NCBI GenBank assembly: GCA_002794735.1
Contig: NBAZ01000026.1
Coordinates: 140,454-204,453, forward strand
Length of the DNA stretch: 64,000 nt
From: Pyrrhoderma lamaoense
Taxonomy: Eukaryota; Basidiomycota; Agaricomycetes; Hymenochaetales; Hymenochaetaceae
Direction: 5' to 3'
The notes under the pieces were generated by a model. The model had not been told where the DNA came from. It ran no database searches and saw only the letters and a program-made list of their open reading frames with translations. The position numbers and the translations under genes were made by a program. Shown here in pieces: positions 38,782 through 49,420 of this stretch. How positions within the stretch are numbered: the first letter of the stretch is position 1; each line of letters starts with the position of its first letter.

Positions 38782-41700
38782 CTAACCAATAATTTTCCCA
38801 TATCCACCAGTAGACAAAGACGGAGGCAACGATTCAATATCACTCCCACACTTAAGCGTCCTATCGTTCGTTAATTCAAGTTCGATCTCACTACCCATCT
38901 CAAATATTGACCAGCTGATATAACAATTCGACATCCACACCTTACCATTCACCTTAACACTCTAGACGATAGACAACTATAATTAGATCAGATCAGCATG
39001 AAGTATGCTTCTTACTTTGACATATATATTCTTTCCTCTTCCTTCTGTCGAATAATCCCCTTTAAATCCTCTAGTAATGATTGAGGTCGTGCCCAGAAGT
39101 GGGTTGCGAATTCTCACCGATTCGAAGAACGGTGATGAAATAAGAAACTCTTTCGTCGCGGGAAGAGGATACAAACCAAGTAAATTGAAAACAACATAAC
39201 TTCCCATAGCACCAGAGTCTAGGAGAAAGTTGGATGAGAATCTACGACGTTTGATTATTGGGAAGACATGCCATCATTTCCAGGTAGGCCATTCACGCTC
39301 GTATTATAAGAATCTGCAATTACTTCACGTGATCGTTCCGCACTCAGACCAGGTCTGTCAGCATAATGATACATATATGGAATCTGTTGGGAAGGCTCGT
39401 TTGTAGAATCAAAGTATCCCTAATCGTAAGTCCAATGTAAGGTATATCTATGCAAGATCACTAAAGAAATAAAAAAACTCGCACGTTGTCAAAAATGAAG
39501 TCCAAACGGCGGATAAACGACTCTCTTCCACCTTGAAGTTCCATTAATTTTGCCGTGTCATGAGGAACATACTGTGAATACTGATGCAACGTTTTAAATG
39601 CCTCAATATTCAGCTGAAGGGAAAGAAACATACTACAATAGGACCACCCTCGTAAAAGCCATCTTTCTTCCCACCATCGAGGAAACACGTGCTATGTCGA
39701 GGATCATGTACGGAACAATGCCTAGGGTCTGTATATCCGAAGGAATCGTTTTTTGCGTATCGAGGCTGCGTATAAACGCGATTATCGAAACAATATTCTT
39801 CAAAGACAAAGATACCCATACCTGCATAAAGCCATGGATACCCTCTATCACTTGATCATTAGCATCTTGAATGGTCGTATTTGGATTCCAAACCCATTCA
39901 AATCCTCGAGATCGGTTACTATACTTCTGCCAATCTTTTATATTACCCAACTCCTTAGCCACTTGAGAGACCGTAAAATCATCGAAGGAATACTAGTATC
40001 ATTAGCGAAAACAGTCTAAATTGACAAAAGGAAGATTATTACTTCAAGGGTACGAGAAACTTGTCTCGTGTTTAGTCCGCCTTTACTAAATTCGTCGCTA
40101 GGAATGTATCCTATGTACTTTGAGAAGAGATGAAAGGTTTCTTTAGGATAGAGTAGCGTACCAAACTGCTTCCAAACATCTGCTTGTCTTCCCATAAGAT
40201 CCCATCTCTCAGGCTGCTCTTCAGCGTCCTTTACAAGAGCAGCGTACAACGCCTCCGAAGAGACATTGAGATTTTCAAAGAACTTCTTGTATCTGAAATG
40301 GTTGACTTATAAGGTTTCGCTTGCAAACAAGTTATTGTACGCACTTAACATAAAACTCCGCAAGTATAGGGTCTCCACCTTAGTAATATACAAAAATGAG
40401 AAAAAATGAGAAATTAGCGAGACTTTTTGGAGAGATAACAAATACGTACTAGAACCTCCTTGAATAAATTGCTGCAATGTAGCCCCTCGACACTCCGGAA
40501 GCCATCCTTCATTTCGTTGAATATCAATTAAGGATCGTACTACTTTTGAATAAGTCACAGGATCATGTAGTGACATCAACGGAAAGAGTGTTCGATATGT
40601 ATCCCACTAAGTCAAAACAAGACGCTCAGTACATAACAACTAATTCATCAGTATACACACATTGCAGTATAGAGAATCGTAGTAAGGCTCATCAGACTTC
40701 CATTTAGGATTTTCTCCACTATCTGCGAACTAAATTAGATCTTGTTTACCATGCTGACGAGATAAATATGTGGACAAACAATCAGCTGGAACAATGTGTG
40801 AGCGATACAGCTACGGATCTGGTTAGAAATAGCGTTTCTAGCGTTTCAGATTTCATTATCGTATAGCTTACTGAGGAGTAGAAAAGAGTGACATCTGCTT
40901 TACGACTCGTATCCGCACTGATATCAAACCGCGAAAGTAGCTCGTTCCATTCTGAACGTGCTGCTTCATGTACTTGAGAGAAGTTAAAATCAGGAATCTC
41001 GCGTTCTGCGTTCATGCATGCTTGACTTGATGAGATAAGGGACACCCCAACACGTGCAAGGACCACTAGACGTTTTTCGTGTGCTTCCTTTGCAACGTGA
41101 GGCGCTCGAACAAAGATATTTTGAGAATCGCCTTTTTCGTCTTCTTTGGCAAAATCTCGTAAGGTAAGCAAAGCGCCGACTTCTCCAGACCGTGGAAGTG
41201 CCTCAAATGTTGTTGTATTCATGCTTATTTCACGCCCATGATATACCCCGTATTGAACGGGAGTAAATGTGGATGGTGTCTCCTCTTCGTAACGGAAGTC
41301 GGTACAAACAAATGCATCGTAACTTGATCCGATAACGATAAATATCGACAATGTCAAAAAATAGCAGGAAAATTCGATCATACTTGCCAGTCCCAAAACT
41401 TGCAGCAAATCTCGCCCCGCCTTTGACACGCCCTGTTTCGGGGTGACATTAATCTCTAATATGTGTCCGGAGCGCATTCCGTCATTCGTCAGGTCCAGGA
41501 CCATACGTGGCCTCCAGTCTATATCGTCAGATAACAAAATTCCATTCTCAATCGCTTCCTCCTTCGTTGGAAATGTGTATCTGTGAAGAGCCGTCCGACG
41601 TGTTGCTGTAAGCTCAACTCGAACACCAGTCGATAGATTCGTTGCAAAGTATCCCGGGGAACCGGCATCATCAGCAACCCCTCCACCAAGGGGAGCGAAG

Positions 41701-42244
41701 TCTGCAATGGCATATTTGAACCGACGTGGAACTTTACGTTGACTAAGTATGACCGGACACGTCGAAAAATTAGAGCAGTGGGTAAGTGGGAAGAGCTTGA
41801 AATTCGAGAGAGGGATGTTTCCCCCTGTGCCATCCTCATGAAGTTGGCTGAACCCTGTTACCTTGTACCGTGGATCAGCATCATATCCAGCGTGCTGAAA
41901 ATCGGAATAGAGTACTGCGTCATGAGCTCAACTAATTCCTAGTATGAGTAAACATAGAAACACACATTTCCTGGAGAATCAGTATCCATCCCTGCTTTAA
42001 CCATGCCATGAGGTAGAGTCGCTCCTGGAAAAACATGACCACCGTTTGTTGTCCCGATAAAGACGTTGACCAGATTTGTTACGTCTCCTAATACAGCAGG
42101 TGGGATTACCTTTCTGGCTCCTGAAGAGCTAGTAAAACTGAGTGAATAAACAGAGGCATGAAGGTAAAGAGTTGTTCCTATTGCAACTACAGCTAACGTG
42201 GCCAGTAGCGATCTACTCCTCTGAGACAAGAGGAACGATGACAT
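38782..42244 (-). CDS. Glycoside hydrolase family 92, alpha-1,2-mannosidase-like
   Basis: GH92 enzymes are Ca2+-dependent exo-alpha-mannosidases, here probably acting on secreted or wall glycans. The start MSSFLLSQRSRSLLATLAVV carries a signal-anchor helix. Then VNVFIGTTNGGHVFPGATLP, an intron in phase to HAGYDADPRY and GFSQLHEDGTGG, and FAASFGTG..YDAFVCTDF. LYRSHIVPADY..GENPKW is followed by WDTYRTLFPLMSLHD, RNEGWLPECRG, GDPILAEFYVK, FEWVWNPN, YTDPRHCSVHDP, MYHYADRPG and GLPGND-DSGAMGSYVVF, the family's catalytic and binding signatures. Stop at 38782. About eleven introns. One base is missing in GGGG at 41440-41443 (minus strand CCCC): before it the frame reads LEINVT, after it ETGRVKGG. The GND/DSG junction (about 39266) uses GC..AG. 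Divergent from the GH16 gene, 651 bp away. Confidence 0.88.
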
Positions 42245-42895
42245 ATTTCAGGGGAGAAATAAGGCACAACAAGACCTACTTGAAGACTATTCTTACTTTG
42301 CTAGAGGCCCCTACCTTCCTCGCTCACAGTTTCCCGCTCACATCCACGGTCATTGATTCCAGTAATACCAGGTGGCAATACTCTTGGCAAGCACACGCTT
42401 AGTTATTCCGACGCCATTCCAGATTTACCGAATAAGTCTAAGTTCCGACAATTTTCGCTCTGTAATATGTCAATAATGATTCCAATTTTCTCTACTTTCG
42501 TGTATACATTTTGAACGGATGCTTCGTAAGCACACCCGAGTTTTTCAAGAACGAGATAGGAGAAGTACACGAACATGTACAAGAGAGTAAGATGATCGAT
42601 CGAAAACCGTGTGAATGCCACTCGGACCGCTCGCTTATTGAGCATCCCTTACATGTAAACTACTTTAACAGGAGATTTACATTCAATACAAGACAAGAGA
42701 AGACAAGGCACTAGAATGTGAACAAATTCTTTGTCAATTCAGAACAAAGATCTGTATGATGTCTGAAAGTATCTACCAAGAGAAGGTCAACATGATAAAT
42801 AGTGAGTGATAATTCAAGACTTCATAGGCTCAAGTGCATGTACGTGTATAACCTTCTCTGAGATATTACACAAGTCACCAAGAGAGTATTCTAAA
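42245..42895. promoter_or_regulatory. Shared intergenic region of the divergent GH92 and GH16 genes
   Basis: The two hydrolase start codons face away from each other with 651 bp between, so this should hold both promoters and 5' UTRs. Overlapping short ORFs here show no domain. No specific operator was recognised. Confidence 0.5.
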
Positions 42896-44638
42896 ATGTC
42901 CAACAATGACACACTTTATATTCCCTCAGAGTTCTCCTACCATGACCAGCTTCTTCACAATTATTCTCGGGCTCTATCACAATCCACACCAGACCAAGTT
43001 TCTGTATATCCAGAACCTCCGAGTACAGGGCGGTCTTATATGGATACTACGACTTCAACAGCGAGTACGTCATCGGAATATAGCTCTTACTCCTCACCAT
43101 CATATTCAATCTTATCAATATCTCGTGAATCATATTCAAACTCTTGTCGTCATCCCCTCTCTGGCCCACCTCCATTCTATTTCGATTCAACTCGAGGATT
43201 GCGCGAAAAAGGTACTTCTGAAAGTTTATATTCTCGGAACGGTCAACATGCAGGGCGTATGATAAGCTACAAGTGTAAAAGATTGAGGTTTACGATTCCC
43301 GGATTTACTGGTGAAATCGAAAAACCTTGGCTTTCTAGACGTGATCCACTGGAGAGGATAAGCTACGCCTGACTCTTGTATTATCTAGCCTGGGAATAAT
43401 AGTCAGTTTTATCTATTGTTACGTTAGTTTGAAAAATATGAACTTTGTTGGGAACGTATGTCTGGTCATGGATGAAGACTTCAGTAATGGTTTAGATCCT
43501 AGTCGCTGGGTGGTAGATGTGAATATGGGCGGTTTTGGGTCTGTTTCCTTTCGTACACTATTGGAGAAATATACACTCTGACAGTTTGAAATAGAAATGG
43601 TGAATTTGAGATGACAACAAACTCATCCAAAAATATCTTCGTTGAAGATGGAGTTCTTTACCTTACCCCGACAATAACCTCAGACGAAATCGGATCAACC
43701 TCCGTCTTCAATGGATATACTTATAATATCACTGGATGCACATCATCTGATGTACTTGAGTGTGCAGCCGTTTCGAATTCCACACTACAGACAGCCATTA
43801 ATCCAGTCAAGTCCGCTCGTATCTCAACTATAAACTCAACAAGTATAAGATATGGACGCGTCGAAGTTGTTGCACGTATCCCTGAAGGTGACTGGCTCTG
43901 GCCGGCGATTTGGATGCTTCCTAAAGAAAATGTCTATGGAACGTGGCCTATTAGCGGAGAGATTGATGTAATGCCTACCCAACCTTCAGTAATAGATCTG
44001 TACTTAATTTCTCACTTTCTAGATCATGGAGTCACGCGGGAATGATGCAAGTTACATAAAGCAGGGCCGAAATTATGTCCGATCCTCTCTAAACTGGGGC
44101 CCAACAAAATACATTAACAGTGTCGAGAAAACATACGGCTGGCAGCGCAATCGTCGAAGTACATACGCAGATGGATTTCACACTTATACCCTCGAGTGGA
44201 CCGACAAATTTATAAGGGCGTATGTCGACAACCGTAATAAAGCGATGATAAATATACCGTTCAATGAACCCTTCTTCAAACGAGGAAACTATCCTGAAGT
44301 AGTAATGAATGGAACGACGGAGATCCTTCTCAAAAATCCATGGGAAATCTCAGGAAACAATGCCGCCCCATTCGACCAAGGTATATCTCCTATCCATGTC
44401 GTTTATAATCCTTCATTTACGATATTTAATAGATTTCTATCTCATAATGAATGTCGCTGCTGGGGGTACTAATGGCTGGTTTCCAGATGGTTATGGGAAC
44501 AAACCCTGGCTAGATGGTGATACAAATGCAATGTACGAATTTGCTGAGGCTCAAAATGAGTGGTATTCAACATGGCCATCCGACCCAAGGAAACGCGGAA
44601 TGGCAGTTTCTAGCGTCAAAATGTGGCAGAAATGCTAA
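42896..44638 (+). CDS. Membrane-anchored glycoside hydrolase family 16 (beta-glucanase/transglycosylase type)
   Basis: Typical basidiomycete GH16 layout, related to Kre6/Skn1-like wall glucan enzymes. The N-terminal part (MSNNDTLYIPSEFSYHDQLL...) is Ser/Tyr-rich and cytosolic. After KPWLSRRDPLERISYA comes a membrane helix (TLVLSSLGIIVSFIYCYV), then the lumenal domain: GNVCLVMDEDFSNG, GGFG-NGEFEMTTNSSKN, YGRVEVVARIPEGDWLWPAI, and SGEID-IMESRGN. The last carries both catalytic Glu residues once the intron at about 43965-44022 (donor GTAATG, acceptor TTTCTAG) is removed. Further on: YVRSSLNWGP, HTYTLEWTDKFIRAYVD, a final intron, and FYLIMNVAAGGTNGWFPDG with stop at 44636-44638. The frame breaks between SYA and TLV at about 43370: one added base in the preceding CC would join them. 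ATG at 42896 is preferred to an upstream GTG. Confidence 0.88.
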
Positions 44639-45098
44639 ACTTACAGAACTTGAAAAATCCTGCCCTATTCTCGGCGTCATTTTCTCATCACACAAACTAA
44701 TTTATAAATATCTATTCATCACTCAACTCTCTGTAATTTCCACCTCAACTTGTATAAGTATTCAATGTCGAACGTGTCTGATAATGAGCAATTAGCCCCT
44801 TTCCTGGTATATAGCTAATTACCAAATACAAATAAGTGTAACAGTATAAAATGCACTATCTTCTAATCAACAATCAAAGTTCGTCTATTGCCAAGCACGA
44901 GATGCTATTTCGTGGAACCATACATAATCAAGCGTGATCCATTCTTTCCTCATAAAGACAAGTTTTCTACAGCATTATATAGAATACTTATAATGCATTA
45001 ATGACGTTAAAAATAGCAGTGATATAGAAATCGCAATCTATCGACTCTCTTGTCAGGTTAGAATTTAATAATATTAATATAATTAATAGATTTGGTTG
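44639..45098. other. Intergenic, AT-rich
   Basis: 3' region of the GH16 gene and presumed promoter of the next gene. No ORF with support. Confidence 0.5.
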
Positions 45099-45871
45099 AT
45101 GCCGCGCATATGTAAGAGAACAAGGTATGAAATTTTTTCAACCTATCAGGTATCTGTGCTTTATCTGATTTTTCTTGAGCAGAAGAGAAGGCCCGGTTGA
45201 AAACAGGGAAGTAAATCCAACAGGTACTTTATCCTATCACATACTAGAAGACGCGAATGGCGATGGGACTGCTCTTGTTTCGGGTGCTGTTAATGATACA
45301 GCTAAATTTATGATGCAAGACAAGAAGTCAAGTCAAGAGTCGGGTACGATCGCATCAGAGTCTCGGCCAAGAGAGAAGCGAGAGAATCACGACAATAATA
45401 CACCTCTTCCGGCTCCAGATCTAGCAAAGGACAAAGATCTGACTAGGACGGGGGCAATTCTGAGGAAAACTCAATCAGGAAGTAGACGGAAAAAGACAGA
45501 ATGCAAGTGCTTCCTCTTCAAAACCAACCACGAGGAGGAAAAAGAGGACCGTTGTATCAGACAATGAGCCGGGTCAGCTCGAGGATCGAAGAGTCGCGAG
45601 ATCCATGTCAAAGAAAGCTACTGAGGGAGCAGAGACTACTGATGCGACACCAGGCTCTTCGAATAATTCCGCTGAGCCTCCCGATCGAGAAGTAAAGTCG
45701 CTGCCAGTTCGAGAAGTAAGGTCGCCGCTAAAAAGCCACAAAAGCGAATATGATGACGTGTCTAATGATTCATATACTCTAGTTTTGATTTTAGGAGTTT
45801 TGTTGTTCCTTGTGTTTTCTTTGCAATTATTGTCCTTGCTTTCGGTTTTGCTTATCCCAATTACTATCTAG
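45099..45871 (+). CDS. Lys/Ser-rich protein with C-terminal hydrophobic segment, unknown family
   Basis: A short first exon (45099-45124, MPRICKRTR) joins through a 56-nt intron (GTATGA..GAGCAG) to an exon from 45181 reading REGPVENREVNPTG. The protein is highly charged and disordered, with basic runs (SRRKK, TTRRKKRTVV) and a KSHKSEYDDVSNDSY stretch before about 30 hydrophobic residues (LVLILGVLLFLVFSLQ), suggesting a membrane anchor. The frame changes at AAAAA (45491-45495): one A fewer would join RRK to RQNASASSSK. Basic tracts resemble the tails of the kinase cluster, but no kinase motif is present. In the hydrophobic part another frame (VLAFGFAYPNYYLVCYLIR, ending at a possible donor at 45888) also reads well, so this and the next gene may be one. 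Function unknown. Confidence 0.5.
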
Positions 45872-46202
45872 TTTGCTATCTTATCAGGTCTCCATCGCAA
45901 TGTATATATATGTAGCAGATATCTGCAATGAATAATCAATATAGATGTCATACAATATTCCCTATGGCTTGTCAACACGCTTATCTAGATCTAGTGAGAT
46001 GTATCCAAAATTCTATGAAGGCGACATTCGGGAAAGAGAAGATTCTAGATCTGAATTACTTGATTATGTAATATTTTTACTTAGTCAGGTCTTAATTTGG
46101 TATAATCATATGATCGACTTGGCATGTGACCTATACGGTAGACCATAGCGACAGCGGAGATACCTGAGAGTATCAATCTAAGCTTTCAGAGTTGGGAGGG
46201 CG

Positions 46203-46743
46203 ATGACAGAGACTACGCTGGAACAACACTCTGATAGGGAATCAGCTAATGAAGCTGCAATCTCTGATACCCCAGAGGATATACAGGAACAGGAACAGGA
46301 ACCAAAGGACGAGGATAATGAGAACTCAGAAACAGAGGCGGAAACTCTCTCGACATCATCAAGATGGAGACGCATGCGTACGTTAGTCATCCTAATTGCT
46401 GCTCTCTGGCTTGCCTTTGTCATGTTCCGTATGGCTGGAGAAAGGAAGCGAACAAAGGTTATCTACGCGAGCCGGTGCGTATGCAACACAACCCATCTTT
46501 CCTGTTACTGTTCTCAACACCCTTTTTTGCTATAATTTCAATTTACTATATAGATACTCTGAAGATTTCAAATTTAGACCCGCAGCAAGTCCTATCGTTA
46601 CAGAACAGTTAGCGGATGGTCGCACTAGGATTCGCGGAGCGGACCCTACATTGCGCGTTACACCCACGCCGACTGCAAAACCAGAGAAGAAGAAAAGGAG
46701 ACGAACGAGGAGGAGCAAGTCCAAACCAAAGAGTGGACGATAA
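46203..46743 (+). CDS. Small single-pass membrane protein with conserved FRPAASPIVTE motif
   Basis: Exon 1 (46203 to about 46472) encodes an acidic Glu/Gln-rich N-terminus (EDIQEQEQEPKDEDNENSET), then a basic stretch and one membrane helix (TLVILIAALWLAFVMFRMA). An intron (GTGCGT..TATATAG, to 46551) joins in phase to YSEDFKFRPAASPIVTEQLA, then DGRTRIRGADPTLRVTPTPT and a strongly basic end (KKKRRRTRRSKSKPKSGR). The FRPAASPI(V/I)TE-DGR-RGA pattern is one I associate with small basidiomycete membrane proteins of unknown role; that is recollection, not a search. An upstream ORF at 45945-46148 and the gene at 45.1-45.9 kb could be earlier exons of the same gene. Confidence 0.65.
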
Positions 46744-47070
46744 TATGGTTTTGTGAGTATCATCTGCTTTTCCCCGTAACCACCTGAGACTAAATAAACA
46801 TAAATCTTCTACAGTTTCATTGTTTTTACTTTTTGTGCCACTGGCGTCTCGGGTACTGTCGTATATCATTATTAATAAAATCATTCTCTTTCACGGTTCA
46901 AACATTTAATGTAGATAATGCATGAGGACAAAAAATCAAAGTCTAGTCTCAAGCTCACACTTAGTAGGTGTGGAGGTCGAATTTCAATTCAGTCTTTCAT
47001 AATGCAATGTAGAAGAATGATCTCCATAAAGCATGAGAGACGCTTTGACTTGGATTCTTTAACTTGGAGC

Positions 47071-47300
47071 AGATTATTTTTCCAGAGCCTCCCGCGCCGT
47101 TCAGCGATTCACTTTTTTGGCGCACACTGTAGCTCGGAGGTATTTTGGGGAAGAGTCCGGCAGCATTGTGGCGGTACTCCAAGAGAATTGAAGCTCAGGA
47201 ATCAGAATTCAAGCTCGATATATTCTATCAATTAAAAGACACTCCGGCGATCGAGGTTCTGTTATGTTGTTTGATACATCTATTCATTCATATATCATAA
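47071..47300 (+). pseudogene. Possible small gene or exon interrupted by one TAG
   Basis: After a possible acceptor (TTGGAGCAG) one frame reads IIFPEPPAPFSDSLFWRTL, then TAG at about 47131, then LGGILGKSPAALWRYSKRIE, EAQESEFKLDIFYQ, LKDTPAIEV and a stop at 47298-47300. Composition on both sides of the TAG is protein-like and the frame is the same. Overlapping ORFs (46918-47235 plus, 46997-47182 minus) look less protein-like. No family recognised. It may be a pseudogene, a sequence error, or chance. Confidence 0.3.
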
Positions 47301-47421
47301 TGCAGCTGCGCATTGTGTTATGCTGCTCTTTTGTTAAATACATATACACATAAATAAATTTTCAGAATTCATCTCAGCAATTGAAATGGAAAACCTCATT
47401 GCAGAATAGGAATATCGGTGT

Positions 47422-48218
47422 TTAAGCCCGTATGGAATATTGGCTGTATTCACTCATTCGAGGATCAGCTCGTGATGTTGACCAGTTACCATGTGCAGGC
47501 TCGGCCCAGGAACTATTGGCATACGCATACATCATAGTTGTGATCATTATCGCTGTCAGGGTGATCCATCCTATCCACGCAAAGGCAACCATTGCAGTAA
47601 GGATTCGGCAAGCTTCGTATTGTGGACAAATCTTAGGAAGGTTAGGCCATATGTGCTTTTGGGTAGAAAGAAAGATAAGTTACTATAAGGAGATGTGTAA
47701 AGTTGAGAAATGCTTACAGTAGAAATCCTGATCCGACCAACCACATGAGCCAAAGGATGAACAATCCAACAAGCTCATGCCATACGCGAGACAAGATACC
47801 GAACTCCCGACGCCCATGTATCATGTGCATCCTAGAGATGGAAATGATTCGATAAGCTTTCATTACAGGCATAGAAACATAGGGTCTTACACGAATGGCG
47901 ACCATATCGCAGATAAAATTCCGCACACGAGGAGTTCTGCTACTATTGGATCTAAACGACAAGGACTAATTAGATTACGTTATATTTGATCTGGCAAAGA
48001 CTAACCATAGAAGTTCACCCCTCCGTTCAATGGATCCCATGGCTTTAAGTGAGTCGTATAATGTATACGAGCAGCAGTGAGACCGATAAGTACTAAAGAA
48101 AAGATGCACTGAATGTCGATGAGTAACATGTATTCACTGGCAAAGCAAGTGAGAACCAACAGACCAGAAGGAAGTAGAGAAAGGTTCGAAGAGCAGCATA
48201 GGAGTTGCTGGACACCAT
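47422..48218 (-). CDS. MARVEL-domain four-helix membrane protein
   Basis: Tetraspan membrane protein of the MARVEL superfamily, found in plasma-membrane or vesicle membranes. Exons: 48218-48165 (MVSSNSYAALRTFLYFLL), 48108-48006 (CIFSLVLIGLTAARIHYTTH and LKPWDPLNGGVNFY), 47951-47891 (DPIVAELLVCGILSAIWSPF), 47831-47718 (MHMIHGRREFGILSRVWHEL then VGLFILWLMWLVGSG), and about 47654-47422 (IWPNLPKICPQYEACRILTA, then MVAFAWIGWITLTAIMITTM, ending SEYSQYSIRA). Helix 1, the short helix-2 region, the HELVGLFILWLMWLVG helix 3 and the last helix with preceding Cys are in the expected order. The first three joins keep phase; the last does not. CT before donor GTAAGC followed by acceptor CCAAAAG leaves the frame one base short, so an indel near 47720 is suspected. 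Confidence 0.78.
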
Positions 48219-49420
48219 TACAGCAGGAAAGGTTGGAAATGTTCCTGTAGAAACAGATAGAGGACTATCGACTGTTACGACAAAGGGTGTTGATGAGTTG
48301 TAACGTTAGTAGTGTGCTTGCCTTAATATGAGACGGGGTGGAGGGCTCCCCACGCGACAATCTACACACTTGCACGAGGAGGTGGTAAGATTTTTGTCAT
48401 GCTGTACTAAAGACATGGCCAGTATGCCTGTATGATTGAACGTGTATCAGGCATGGTATAATGACACATTCTGAGCTCGACGGCATGTCGCTAGGCTATA
48501 TGTCGGCTCAGAAAGGACTTATTTTCGTCTATGTTAGATTCGAATGTTGTCGTAATTGTTTCATGAGAGACAATAACGCAATATCTGTCTTTTTTAAAGT
48601 GCACAAAAGAAAGTAAAGGCTCTACATTTCCCTTCTAGAGGTACGGTTGTAAAGAAGCAGACCTGCTCTCGGCAGAATCATGCTTACGCGATAATCATTA
48701 CTTAAGCGTTGTGGAATTAGAGCTGTAAGGACATTCTGGAGAAATCTATCATTGACCTCGGCCTAACCCTTTTCAAAAATCAAGGAGGGTATGGCCTCTC
48801 ACGAAACGGCCACCGAGTAACACCGGTTATGAAGGGCTACCATGGACTACTGTCAATAGGTGCTATCTTTAGTCACTTCAAAATTAATCGTCCCCTGCAC
48901 GTTGTTTGAGCACATAATCACGTATTAGGGTTATTCTGGCGGCACTGCCTTATAGAACATCATGATACTGACATGCATTATACTTGCTAATCTTCATTTA
49001 CTACGAATCTAGCTCAAGTTAGGTCCTGCCTCGGAGTGATGCTCGAGTAATAGATTCTGCAAAACTTCTCATGTGTTACAATCAAAATGGCATTATCCGA
49101 GCGCTTTAATCTACTGATTAATTACAGTGGTATACTAATCTTCGCCTGAGTAACATGTATTGTAATGAGCAATATCGAGTAAAAAATACAAGCCATAACA
49201 TGACTAAGTACATACTTGAGTATAGATACAGGATGAAGGGTATAGTAAATAGATAATCAAAGTGCCTGACAAAAATTACAGGTAGACGAATTCATCATCG
49301 GATAGTAGAAACAGAAAGAAGCGAGCCATCATGAGCTCATAGCACAGATCACTCGAAGCGAGTGACGTAGATCGTATATTAGATTAGTTTGGAGATGGAC
49401 TCTAGAACAAGGATAGAGGG
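48219..49420. other. Intergenic, no gene seen
   Basis: No ORF of note on either strand. The left end should include the promoter of the MARVEL gene and the right end the 3' UTR of the coiled-coil gene. Confidence 0.5.

Noticed and set aside
39598..40019. Plus-strand ORFs of 85-88 codons within the GH92 gene
   Set aside because: Antisense shadows of conserved GH92 exons.
41000..41540. Reading the GH92 ORF straight through 40782-41537 without intron or frame shift
   Set aside because: It gives a non-conserved stretch (VSKAGRDLLQVLG...) where the shifted frame gives GRVKGG..FAASFGTG and a good GTATGA..CAAG intron in phase.
46918..47235. 105-codon plus-strand ORF
   Set aside because: Composition is less protein-like than the overlapping frame at 47071-47300; no domain.
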